A DNA stretch of 64,000 nt, taken from the NCBI GenBank assembly GCA_937922945.1, contig CAKZUP010000066.1:1-64000 (forward strand), written 5' to 3'. Both the position numbers and the translations under genes were made by a program. Under the pieces are notes generated by a model that saw only the letters and a list, made by a program, of their open reading frames with translations, made no database searches and was not told where the DNA came from. The stretch is from an uncultured Granulosicoccaceae bacterium (GTDB taxonomy: Bacteria > Pseudomonadota > Gammaproteobacteria > Granulosicoccales > Granulosicoccaceae). This document shows, piece after piece, positions 16,263 through 24,299 of this stretch. The number at the start of each line of letters is the position of its first letter. The first letter of the stretch is position 1.

Positions 16263-17867
16263 ATGAAAATAAACAGCACCATTAACACGAACGACCCAGC
16301 CTACGAGCAAAATCGTGCGGCCATGCAACAGTGCGTCGATGCGATAGATACCGCCGCTACCAGTATTCTACGCGGCGGTAGTGAGAAGTCGCGCAACAGA
16401 CACGTTGCACGCGGCAAGTTGCTACCACGTGATCGTATCAATGCGCTTATCGATCCGGGTTCTGCGTTTCTGGAGGTGGGGTTGTTCGCAGCCTGGGGTC
16501 ACTACGATAGCGAAGTGCCCTGTGCAGGTGTTGTTGCAGGCATCGGGCTTGTGCATTCGCGTGAATGCATGATTGTCTGTAACGATGCTACTGTTAAAGG
16601 CGGTACGTATTTTCCGTTAACCGTGAAAAAACATTTGCGGGCGCAGGCCATAGCCGAAGAAAACCATTTACCGTGCATCTATCTGGTAGACAGTGGCGGT
16701 GCTAATTTACCGAATCAGGATGAAGTGTTCCCCGACCGTGATCATTTCGGCCGCATTTTTTTCAATCAAGCTTCTATGTCGGCCAAAGGCATTGCGCAAA
16801 TTGCCGTGGTTATGGGCTCATGTACTGCTGGCGGTGCTTATGTTCCTGCGATGTCCGATCAAACCATTATTGTGCGCGAGCAAGGCACGATCTTTCTGGC
16901 CGGTCCACCGCTGGTTAAAGCAGCCACCGGCGAAGAAGTGAGTGCAGAAGAACTGGGCGGGGGAGATACACATACGCGTTTATCTGGTGTGGCTGACCAT
17001 CTGGCTGAAAATGATGCGCATGCGCTGCAGATGGCGCGCGATATTGTTGCTGGCCTGAATGCAGAAAAGCCGAAAACGGTGATACACAAAACTGTGCAGG
17101 AACCTGCGTTTGCAACAGAAGAGATTTATGGCATCGTCCCGGCTGATGCGCGCGTGCCTTACGATGTAAGAGAAATAATCGCTCGCGTCGTCGACGCATC
17201 TGAGTTCGATGAATTTAAACCCCGGTTTGGCACCACACTAATCACAGGCTTTGCACACATTCATGGCATACCGGTTGGCATCATTGCGAATAATGGTGTG
17301 TTGTTCTCCGATAGCGCCACGAAAGGTGCGCACTTCGTTGAGCTGTGTTGTCAGCGACATATACCGTTGGTGTTTTTGCAAAACATTACAGGCTTTATGG
17401 TTGGCAAAGCGGCCGAAGCCGGTGGTATTGCGAAACACGGCGCCAAACTGGTTATGGCGGTCAGTAACGCAAAAGTGCCTAAGCACACCGTTATTATCGG
17501 TGGGTCCTATGGCGCTGGGAACTACGGCATGTGTGGTCGATCTTACGATCCGCGATTTTTATGGATGTGGCCCAATGCACGAATTGCCGTTATGGGTGGA
17601 GAACAAGCTGCAGGAGTATTAGCAACGGTTAAACGTGCCGGTATCGAGCGTAGCGGTCAGCGATGGAGCGAGCAGGAAGAACTCGATTTTAAACAACCGC
17701 TCATCGATCAGTTTGATGAACAATCTTCGGCATTATATGCATCGTCACGTTTATGGGACGATGGCATCATCAATCCGGCTGATACGCGTGACGTGCTTGG
17801 TTTGAGTTTGTCGGCAAGTTTGAATGCGCCTATACCGGATACACGCTTTGGCGTGTTCAGGATGTAA
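16263..17867 (+). CDS. liuB: Methylcrotonyl-CoA carboxylase, carboxyltransferase (beta) subunit
   Basis: 534 residues. Carboxyltransferase hallmarks are [54 protein letters not shown], the oxyanion-forming [15 protein letters not shown], and [14 protein letters not shown] with [19 protein letters not shown]. It carries the carboxyl group from biotin to 3-methylcrotonyl-CoA, giving 3-methylglutaconyl-CoA. I start at the ATG at 16263; a TTG at 16245 adds six residues and is less likely. The biotin-carrying subunit follows after 6 bases. The hydratase (liuC) and HMG-CoA lyase (liuE) that usually complete the operon are not here. Confidence 0.95.
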   Translation: MKINSTINTNDPAYEQNRAAMQQCVDAIDTAATSILRGGSEKSRNRHVARGKLLPRDRINALIDPGSAFLEVGLFAAWGHYDSEVPCAGVVAGIGLVHSRECMIVCNDATVKGGTYFPLTVKKHLRAQAIAEENHLPCIYLVDSGGANLPNQDEVFPDRDHFGRIFFNQASMSAKGIAQIAVVMGSCTAGGAYVPAMSDQTIIVREQGTIFLAGPPLVKAATGEEVSAEELGGGDTHTRLSGVADHLAENDAHALQMARDIVAGLNAEKPKTVIHKTVQEPAFATEEIYGIVPADARVPYDVREIIARVVDASEFDEFKPRFGTTLITGFAHIHGIPVGIIANNGVLFSDSATKGAHFVELCCQRHIPLVFLQNITGFMVGKAAEAGGIAKHGAKLVMAVSNAKVPKHTVIIGGSYGAGNYGMCGRSYDPRFLWMWPNARIAVMGGEQAAGVLATVKRAGIERSGQRWSEQEELDFKQPLIDQFDEQSSALYASSRLWDDGIINPADTRDVLGLSLSASLNAPIPDTRFGVFRM

Positions 17868-17873
17868 TCGCTC

Positions 17874-20066
17874 ATGAGCTTAAACACAACAGTGCCGGAC
17901 AATAACTCAACAGAATCTCTAACGCCCATTCGAACATTGTTAGTTGCGAACAGAGGTGAAATTGCCTGCCGAGTGATGGCTACCGCTCAACGATTGGGCA
18001 TGCGCACAGTAGCAATTTACTCAGAAGCTGATGCCGATGCGTTGCATGTGCGCTTGGCTGATACGGCTATATGTGTTGGTCCAGCCTTAGCCAGCGAGAG
18101 TTACTTGAACATCGATGCGGTTATCGATGCGGCCCGACAATCGGGTGCCGATGCGATTCATCCAGGTTATGGTTTTCTATCGGAGAATCCCGATTTTGTT
18201 GAAGCTTGCGTTGATGCCGGTTTGTTATTTGTTGGCCCGGATGCAAACGCCATGCGTTCAATGGGATTAAAAGATGCGGCCAAGGCACTCATGGAATCAG
18301 CCGGGGTGCCGGTTGTACCGGGTTATCATGGCGAAAACCAGCAAGCCGATTTTCTTGCTGAGCAAGCCGCTGAAATAGGTTATCCGGTGTTAATTAAAGC
18401 GCGCGCTGGCGGCGGTGGAAAGGGCATGCGCAAAGTAGATGGCGCTAGCGAATTTTTAGCCGCATTACAGGCTGCACAGCGTGAAGCCGGTGCGAGCTTT
18501 GGTGATTCGGCCGTACTAATCGAGAAATACATAGAACAACCCAGGCACATAGAAGTGCAGGTGTTTGGTGATCGTCATGGGAACACAGTGCATTTGTTTG
18601 AACGTGATTGTTCACTGCAACGTCGTCATCAAAAAGTCATAGAAGAAGCACCAGCACCAGCCATGACCGATGCTGTGCGCGATGCGATGACTGCATCAGC
18701 AATCCGCACAGCGCAGTCCATTAACTATGTTGGCGCAGGTACAGTTGAATTCATTGTTGATGCTAGTGGGCCGCTTCGCACCGATGGGTTCTGGTTTATG
18801 GAAATGAACACCCGCTTGCAAGTGGAGCATCCGGTTACTGAAGCGGTAACGGGTTACGATCTTGTCGAGTGGCAATTGATGGTTGCCGCGGGCCATCCAT
18901 TACCCGTGCAACAAGCTGATATAACGCTTAACGGCCATGCGGTTGAAGCAAGGCTGTATGCAGAAGATGTCGATGCAGGTTTTCTTCCGGCAACCGGCAC
19001 CTTGAAACGATTTGCTCTAGGTGACCCAGGGCGCGTAGACACCGGTGTTGTTGAGCGTGATGTGGTACAGCCTTATTACGATCCTATGCTTGCAAAGCTG
19101 ATCGCGCACGCACCTAACCGTCAGCAAGCATTTCAACAGCTACAACGTGCTTTGGATACCACTGTTGTGTTGGGTACGACCACTAATCGTGCGTTTCTGG
19201 CTCGGTTGTGTGGTCATGGTGATGTGCTTGCCGGTGCTGTTCACACTGGCCTGATCGAAGACGGTATGCCAGACAATCTTCTGCCAGCTAATAACGCAAC
19301 CAATAACGCGACTAATAACGTAACGAGTCAAGCCAGTAGTGAGCTCATGCCAAACCTGTCTTTCGAATACGAATGTAACCTTGCATTGGCCGCGATTGCG
19401 TGCGTGCAGGGCAATTCGATCTTAGCGCCAACGATGTTTAAACGATTGGGCACCTGGCAAATGTGGGGTGAACCAGTGCGATCAGTCGCGCTAGCGGTGG
19501 GGCAACAGGTCGTGGATTTCACGGTTCACTCATCTGCCGACTCATCATCTTCGGCAAACTGTAACGCAGTTGCGCAATGGACTGTAAAACTTGACGCATT
19601 CTTTGCTGCTGATTCTGAAAACGCAGAACGGGTTGCGCAACTTGATGCTTTAGCCAATGCAGGTATAACCGTTCAGCTGCCCAAGAGCGGCAATTTGGGT
19701 GATGGCCTATCCGCACGTTTTAACGATCAGACCTTGTTCGCGATTGCGCTCAGTGAGGACGAAGCCATTTTTACACGCGTAGGTCAGTCAGAGGTACGTG
19801 TTGAACTACCGCAAGTGGCTCTCGGTGATAACACGTCAGGTAATACGTCTCAACTAATTGCACCTATGCCTGGTCGTATCATTGCTGTTGCGGTAAACCA
19901 GGGCGACGCTGTTAATCGTGGCGACCTGTTAGTCACGCTTGAGGCGATGAAGATGGAACACAACCTGATAGCACACGCTGATACCACTATCGATTCAGTA
20001 CTGGTGAGTGAAGGCGATCAAGTTGAGCAGGGGGCGCGGCTGGTCCTGTTTGACGCCTCTGAATAG
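17874..20066 (+). CDS. liuD: Methylcrotonyl-CoA carboxylase, biotin carboxylase/carrier (alpha) subunit
   Basis: 730 residues. The biotin carboxylase part spans about 20-470: LLVANRGEIACRVM, IHPGYGFLSENPDF, the ATP-grasp glycine loop KARAGGGGKGMRKV, EKYIEQPRHIEVQVFGD, FMEMNTRLQVEHPVTE. A linker with a tandem repeat (about 473-484) leads to a variable middle part and a C-terminal biotinyl domain with the lysine in LEAMKMEHN at about 690. It charges biotin with bicarbonate for the beta subunit encoded just upstream. The gap to the next gene, on the opposite strand, holds a long hairpin. Confidence 0.95.
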   Translation: MSLNTTVPDNNSTESLTPIRTLLVANRGEIACRVMATAQRLGMRTVAIYSEADADALHVRLADTAICVGPALASESYLNIDAVIDAARQSGADAIHPGYGFLSENPDFVEACVDAGLLFVGPDANAMRSMGLKDAAKALMESAGVPVVPGYHGENQQADFLAEQAAEIGYPVLIKARAGGGGKGMRKVDGASEFLAALQAAQREAGASFGDSAVLIEKYIEQPRHIEVQVFGDRHGNTVHLFERDCSLQRRHQKVIEEAPAPAMTDAVRDAMTASAIRTAQSINYVGAGTVEFIVDASGPLRTDGFWFMEMNTRLQVEHPVTEAVTGYDLVEWQLMVAAGHPLPVQQADITLNGHAVEARLYAEDVDAGFLPATGTLKRFALGDPGRVDTGVVERDVVQPYYDPMLAKLIAHAPNRQQAFQQLQRALDTTVVLGTTTNRAFLARLCGHGDVLAGAVHTGLIEDGMPDNLLPANNATNNATNNVTSQASSELMPNLSFEYECNLALAAIACVQGNSILAPTMFKRLGTWQMWGEPVRSVALAVGQQVVDFTVHSSADSSSSANCNAVAQWTVKLDAFFAADSENAERVAQLDALANAGITVQLPKSGNLGDGLSARFNDQTLFAIALSEDEAIFTRVGQSEVRVELPQVALGDNTSGNTSQLIAPMPGRIIAVAVNQGDAVNRGDLLVTLEAMKMEHNLIAHADTTIDSVLVSEGDQVEQGARLVLFDASE
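19290..19325 (+). repeat. In-frame 12-bp tandem repeat in the liuD linker (three copies)
   Basis: AATAACGCAACC, AATAACGCGACT and AATAACGTAACG follow one another and encode NNAT, NNAT, NNVT. The repeat falls between the biotin carboxylase domain and the rest of the protein, where length change should be tolerated. Confidence 0.85.
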
Positions 20067-20154
20067 TTAAACTGTCTAACTATTTAAGTTTTTGTGTACA
20101 ACGTAACGCACTTAAAAAACCAGAACTATCCGGCTCTTCGTTTTGCGTATGTGA

Positions 20155-20188
20155 CCGATGCGCAAGAGGCAAGCCTTTTGCGCATCGG
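20155..20188. terminator. 15-bp hairpin between convergent genes
   Basis: A stem of 15 pairs (one G-T) begins CCGATGCGCAA and ends TTGCGCATCGG, closed by a CAAG tetraloop. It lies between liuD and the minus-strand esterase. With no long U-run on either side, it may be a two-way terminator or an RNA 3' end protector. Confidence 0.6.
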
Positions 20189-20211
20189 CTTCGAGCCATT
20201 ACCGCATTTTT

Positions 20212-21546
20212 TTATCGACCGGAGATAGCCAAATACCGATTCGCAAATCGGCTACCCAGTGTTCGCATCGACGAAGCGTTGAAATGCACATTGCCGCAGC
20301 CAACGGTGGCTTCCGATTCAGCCGCTATCCAGTTTGTGGACGAGTCGCCATCATTATTCATGGCAGATCGAATAATGCTGTTGAAATCAGATGCTGACAC
20401 GAAACTCCCGGTTTTTTCAGAACAACTGGGAGTCACAGGTTTGGCTTTGTCAATTTCTTTTGATATCTCTTGAGCAACAAAATACGAGTTTTGCAAATAC
20501 CGATTTCCATTTATCTGTAGGTTGCGAAAACGCGTAACCAGTTGGGATAAATCCGACCCATAGCTATTGCGACCCACGTCAGCCTCACCTTGTGCCCAGG
20601 CAATTAAATCAACGCGCTTGTTACTAAAACCTGCTAGCGCGCCGCTGACTGCATTTTTTATCTCATTCATGCCACGACTGTTGTCGGAATCCCATTGAGT
20701 GATACTTTGACCATGCAACCCGGTTGAAATAATGGCGATTTTTCCGCCTCTTGCACTGCGTAAGCGTTTGGCAATATGAAAAATGGTTTTGTTGGCACAT
20801 AGACCACCTCTGGCCGGGTAATAGCTTGATTCAGTTGACCAGCTTTGCGTGCATAGATTGGCTGGTTGCCATTGCCCACTGCCGGGCAGCCACACAATGA
20901 TATTGGAGTCGACGGCATCAGCACCTCTTGGCGTTTTGTTAGGCGAGCTGCCAGAGGCGTCGACAAAACTTTCATAGGAGTTAACGGCGTTTGATTGCCC
21001 GGCCATAAGAACCACGTGCGTGACATCGTCGAACGTGGTGACCCCAGTGTCCGGGCCACCTGAGCCTTGGTACGCAGGATCGCTTAATCGACAGGATATG
21101 AAATTGGTCTCATCCCAACCCCAATCATCATTAAATGGTGGGGTGTCTGTACACACCAACCCACCACTAGTAGGTGTGGCAGGAGTCGTTGTTGAGCCGA
21201 CCACACAGGATGCGCCATTTTCCCATCCCCAACCATCGCCGTCCGAGTCGCTACCAGCCTGCGTGCAAACCGGGGTACCGGTTGAACCAGTTGCCTGAGT
21301 CGTAGCAGGGGTCGTAGCAGGGGGCGTAGTAGGGGTCGTTGGTGATGATGGTCCGGAGAAGGGAATAGTGTAAGTACATGATGCGCCGTTCTCCCATCCC
21401 CATAAATCGGAATCCCCCCACTGGGGATGTGTATCTCTCTCGTACTCGTCGAACGAGCATTCAGGATAAGCCTGAGCAACCGCTGAGGTAAATGGCAGAA
21501 CAAACAAACTGCATAGCAAGATGTATTTAAGATTCAGTTTAAGCAC
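20212..21546 (-). CDS. Secreted SGNH/SASA-type carbohydrate esterase with three CBM10-like motifs
   Basis: About 444 residues from a GTG at 21546, which has a GGAG site seven bases upstream; the longer ATG frame (21663) adds an unlikely leader. A signal peptide (YILLCSLFVLPFTSAVAQA) is followed by three short Trp/Cys modules: LWGWENGASC, GWGWENGASC and the weaker DDWGWDETNFISC. The first two match the core of CBM10 cellulose-binding modules. Thr/Pro-rich linkers separate them. The catalytic part begins VVLMAGQSNA (Ser nucleophile) and has AWAQGEADV and the His in GNVHFNASSM, as in sialate or xylan acetylesterases (DUF303/SASA). It probably deacetylates plant or algal polysaccharide outside the cell. 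Confidence 0.82.
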   Translation of the reverse strand: MLKLNLKYILLCSLFVLPFTSAVAQAYPECSFDEYERDTHPQWGDSDLWGWENGASCTYTIPFSGPSSPTTPTTPPATTPATTQATGSTGTPVCTQAGSDSDGDGWGWENGASCVVGSTTTPATPTSGGLVCTDTPPFNDDWGWDETNFISCRLSDPAYQGSGGPDTGVTTFDDVTHVVLMAGQSNAVNSYESFVDASGSSPNKTPRGADAVDSNIIVWLPGSGQWQPANLCTQSWSTESSYYPARGGLCANKTIFHIAKRLRSARGGKIAIISTGLHGQSITQWDSDNSRGMNEIKNAVSGALAGFSNKRVDLIAWAQGEADVGRNSYGSDLSQLVTRFRNLQINGNRYLQNSYFVAQEISKEIDKAKPVTPSCSEKTGSFVSASDFNSIIRSAMNNDGDSSTNWIAAESEATVGCGNVHFNASSMRTLGSRFANRYLAISGR

Positions 21547-21982
21547 TTTATGACTCCATATCAGGTGTTGAGTCACTGAGATTAGCCCAGCTTTAAATGA
21601 ACAAAGTGTTAAATTTGTCGGTAATATTACGGGTCTGTTGAGGTTGGAATCTAAACCGCTCAACTACCGCCAACCCGCACAGTCAATGCAACGCAAATCG
21701 GGCTCTTGGCACCGGCTCAATCAACGTAACCGCGGTTAACCATAGCCATTTTCAGAGTCGCCAGACGCATTACTGTGCTTTCGGGTCAGCCAAAAAGCGC
21801 CAGGCAGCCAGCGCTTTGGCGGCCATGTTCAAGCAGTTTTTTGTCATTAGTTTGAAAAGCGTTACGCCTGGCCTGGGTTGCAAGGTTCAGTTTTGGCCAT
21901 AAGTATCCTGCGGTGCGTTTTCGGTTTTGATTGGGCCACCCGGCACCTAACTTGCATTTTTACTCCTATATTGCGGACGCGT

Positions 21983-22011
21983 TTGCTGAGTCCGTACTTA
22001 GCCTGTTATAC
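21983..22011 (+). promoter_or_regulatory. Sigma-70 type promoter of the rimP-nusA-infB operon
   Basis: TTGCTG (21983-21988) and TTATAC (22006-22011) are spaced by 17 bases, a good fit to -35 and -10. Transcription would begin near 22018 and run through the structured leader into rimP. Confidence 0.6.
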
Positions 22012-22017
22012 TTAGCG

Positions 22018-22141
22018 GCTGAGTGTGCGAACTCCCTCATTGAGATAGCAACGCGCACGGAGAGCACAAGGTGTGTTTGGCAGATTGGCCGCACCTTGAC
22101 AATCAGAATTAGAGAAAGAGGCTCCCATTGGAGCCTTTTTT
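22018..22141 (+). ncRNA. Candidate structured rimP leader ending in an intrinsic terminator
   Basis: Three hairpins follow the promoter. The first is GTGTGCG (22023-22029) with CGCGCAC (22052-22058). The second is AAGGTGTG (22068-22075) with CGCACCTT (22090-22097). The third is AGGCTCC/GGAGCCT (22119-22136) followed by a run of T, a textbook rho-independent terminator. There is no ORF or tRNA inside. Attenuators before rimP have been proposed in other proteobacteria; whether this is a homologue is unknown. It could be an attenuator for the operon or a free small RNA of about 120 bases. Confidence 0.55.
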
Positions 22142-22216
22142 ATTGGTTTTTTTTGAGCTGAGCTGAGCGGCGCTGACGTTAACGCACGTATCGGTCGGTG
22201 AACAGGACAGAACATT

Positions 22217-22693
22217 ATGCGACGCGTTTCGCGGGGCATTGAAGACGTTATTGAGCCGGTTGTATCCGGGTTGGGCTATGAGTTCGTCGGCGCCCAGTTT
22301 GGACAGGCTGAGAATGGTCAAACACTGCGTGTGTTTATCGATACCGAGAACGGTGTGGTTGTCGAAGATTGCGTGGCAGTGAGTCGCCAGCTCAGCGCGG
22401 TGCTGGATGTGGAAGACACGATCAAGAGTGCTTATCAACTTGAAGTGTCATCTCCAGGCATTGACAGGCCTTTGTTTACGGCACAGCAGTTTGCCTTGCA
22501 AGTGAATGAAGACATAAAAGTTAAAATGGCCTCGGCAGTTGATGGTCGCAGAAATTTTAAAGGTCGACTCGTAGAAGTTAAAAACGACAATGTATTGGTG
22601 GAAGTTGATGGCATCGATTACGAATTGCCAGTAGACAATATTGAAGAAGCCCATCTGGTGGCCAACTTCAAAAAAGCCAAAACAAAAAAATAG
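22217..22693 (+). CDS. rimP: Ribosome maturation factor RimP
   Basis: 158 residues, the usual size. RimP assists assembly of the 30S subunit. Typical stretches are IEPVVSGLGYEFVGAQF, LRVFIDTENGVVVEDCVAVSRQLSAVLDVED and YQLEVSSPGIDRPLF, then the C-terminal Sm-like domain with FKGRLVEV. It heads the operon rimP-nusA-infB-rbfA-truB-rpsO-pnp. It is separated from the promoter by a terminator-like hairpin, so its expression may depend on readthrough. A basic Lys-rich tail ends the protein. Confidence 0.95.
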   Translation: MRRVSRGIEDVIEPVVSGLGYEFVGAQFGQAENGQTLRVFIDTENGVVVEDCVAVSRQLSAVLDVEDTIKSAYQLEVSSPGIDRPLFTAQQFALQVNEDIKVKMASAVDGRRNFKGRLVEVKNDNVLVEVDGIDYELPVDNIEEAHLVANFKKAKTKK

Positions 22694-22707
22694 CAGGAGA
22701 ATGCACT

Positions 22708-22758
22708 ATGAATAATACACATTTTTTTGGAGAGCGCGGCAGCGCATCCTGGCTATGA
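22708..22758 (+). CDS. Possible 16-residue leader peptide between rimP and nusA
   Basis: An ATG with a near-ideal AGGAGA site seven bases upstream opens a 16-codon frame (MNNTHFFGERGSASWL) that includes a T7 run. Its stop codon TGA overlaps the GAGG that serves as the ribosome-binding site of nusA, so terminating ribosomes would sit on the nusA start region. This geometry suggests translational coupling or a regulatory uORF. Nothing shows that the peptide itself has a function. Confidence 0.45.
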   Translation: MNNTHFFGERGSASWL

Positions 22759-22770
22759 GGTCAGCTCATC

Positions 22771-24273
22771 ATGAGTAAAGATATTCTTCTTGTTGCAGAG
22801 ACGGTGTCCAATGAGAAAGGCGTAGACGAAGTCATTATCTTCGAAGCGCTTGAAGCCGCTCTGGCATCAGCAACTCGCAAACGGCACGGACAAGACATTG
22901 AAGTTCGTGTATCAATCGATCGCGAAACTGGCGACTACACCACGTACAGACGTTGGGAAGTGGTTGCTGACGATCAAGAGCAGGAATTCCCGTTTCGACA
23001 AATTACGCTGTCGGCAGCGCAAGTTGAAGAGCCGGAGTTGCAGCTCGGTGATTACACCGAAGAAGAAATCGACTCTGTGGATTTCGGGCGCATTGCTGCG
23101 CAAACGGCCAAGCAGGTTATCGTGCAGAAAGTACGCGAAGCCGAACGCGAACGTGTGGTCGACGCTTACCGAGAGCGTATTGGTGAGCTGGTGATGGGTA
23201 TTGTCAAACGTCTTGAAAGAGGCGGTGTGTATCTGGACCTTGGTGCGAATGCAGAAGCCTATATTTCTCGCGAAGACATGATTCCGCGCGAAGCGGTTCG
23301 CCCCGGCGATCGCTTACGCGGTTATTTGAAAGATGTTCGAAGCGAACCTCGCGGCCCGCAATTATTTGTGTCGCGCACGGCGCCTGAGTTTCTAATTGAG
23401 TTGTTCAAGCTGGAAGTACCCGAAGTCGGGCAAGGCGTTATTGTGATCAATGGCGCTGCTCGCGACCCGAGCGCCAGAGCGAAAATCGCTGTCTCATCGC
23501 TCGACCCAAGGCTCGACCCGGTCGGTGCGTGTGTTGGTATGCGCGGTTCTCGTGTGCAGACGGTCTCGAACGAGCTGGCTGGCGAACGCATCGATATTAT
23601 CTTGCATAATGACGACCCGGCGCAGTTTGTTATCAATGCAATGGCACCAGCAGAAGTCAAAGGCATTGTCGTCGACGAAGATAAGAAGTCGATGGACATT
23701 GCAGTAGAGAACGAAAAGCTATCGCTGGCCATTGGTCGTGGTGGCCAGAACGTACGACTGGCCTCCGAGCTAACCGGTTGGGAGCTCAATGTCATGGATG
23801 AAGCGGCTGCTGATGAGAAGAGTGAAGCCGAGTCGAAAGTGACAGTGCAGGTGTTCGTTGATGCGCTCGATGTCGATGAAGAAGTCGCACTTATACTGGT
23901 CCAGGAAGGTTTTACATCGGTAGAAGAAGTTGCCTACGTTCCAAGACAGGAACTATTGGATATCGATGAGTTTGAAGAAGACATCGTTGACGAATTGCGT
24001 AGCCGTGCTCACGATGCACTGCTAACGAAAGCAATTGCAACGGAAGAGAAGCTCGATGGTAATACACCATCGGCAGAACTGATTGCCATGGAAGGTATGA
24101 ATGAAGAGCTGGCACTTGATATGGCCAGTCATGGTATTCAGACAGTTGACGATCTCGCCGATCAGTCCATCGACGACCTTATGGTTGTGCAGGATATGAA
24201 CGAAGAGCTCGCTGGCACACTGATAATGAAAGCACGCGAAAGCTGGTTTGCAGAGGAAGAGGCAAGCGAGTAA
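22771..24273 (+). CDS. nusA: Transcription termination/antitermination factor NusA
   Basis: 500 residues. The N-terminal RNA-polymerase-binding domain (to about 130) is followed by an S1 domain ([20 protein letters not shown] at about 150-170). Two KH domains contain [15 protein letters not shown] and [20 protein letters not shown]. Two acidic C-terminal repeats (helix-hairpin-helix type) cover about 365-495, as in enterobacterial NusA. It modulates pausing, termination and antitermination. The spacing to infB is 26 bases. The start site GAGG overlaps the stop of the mini-ORF at 22708. Confidence 0.96.
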   Translation: MSKDILLVAETVSNEKGVDEVIIFEALEAALASATRKRHGQDIEVRVSIDRETGDYTTYRRWEVVADDQEQEFPFRQITLSAAQVEEPELQLGDYTEEEIDSVDFGRIAAQTAKQVIVQKVREAERERVVDAYRERIGELVMGIVKRLERGGVYLDLGANAEAYISREDMIPREAVRPGDRLRGYLKDVRSEPRGPQLFVSRTAPEFLIELFKLEVPEVGQGVIVINGAARDPSARAKIAVSSLDPRLDPVGACVGMRGSRVQTVSNELAGERIDIILHNDDPAQFVINAMAPAEVKGIVVDEDKKSMDIAVENEKLSLAIGRGGQNVRLASELTGWELNVMDEAAADEKSEAESKVTVQVFVDALDVDEEVALILVQEGFTSVEEVAYVPRQELLDIDEFEEDIVDELRSRAHDALLTKAIATEEKLDGNTPSAELIAMEGMNEELALDMASHGIQTVDDLADQSIDDLMVVQDMNEELAGTLIMKARESWFAEEEASE

Positions 24274-24299
24274 GCAACAGCGACTAAAGTAGAGATTAA

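Larger units (their letters stand above)
21547..22216. other. 670-base intergenic region upstream of rimP
   Basis: No convincing gene. It contains a perfect 12-base palindrome (21727-21738, TAACCGCGGTTA), a hairpin near 21789-21822 (GCCAAAAAGCGC against GCGCTTTGGC), then the promoter and structured leader given separately. The minus strand from about 21960 to 21790 is an open frame of some 50 codons without a start codon. No tRNA is present, although several gammaproteobacteria carry one here. Confidence 0.5.

Noticed and set aside
21790-21960. Startless open frame of about 50 codons on the minus strand in the rimP upstream region
   Set aside because: No ATG, GTG or TTG start, nothing recognisable; noted only as part of the intergenic region.
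22018-22216. A tRNA gene upstream of rimP, as in other gammaproteobacteria
   Set aside because: No T-loop GTTCGAATC-like sequence, no acceptor stem and no CCA end.
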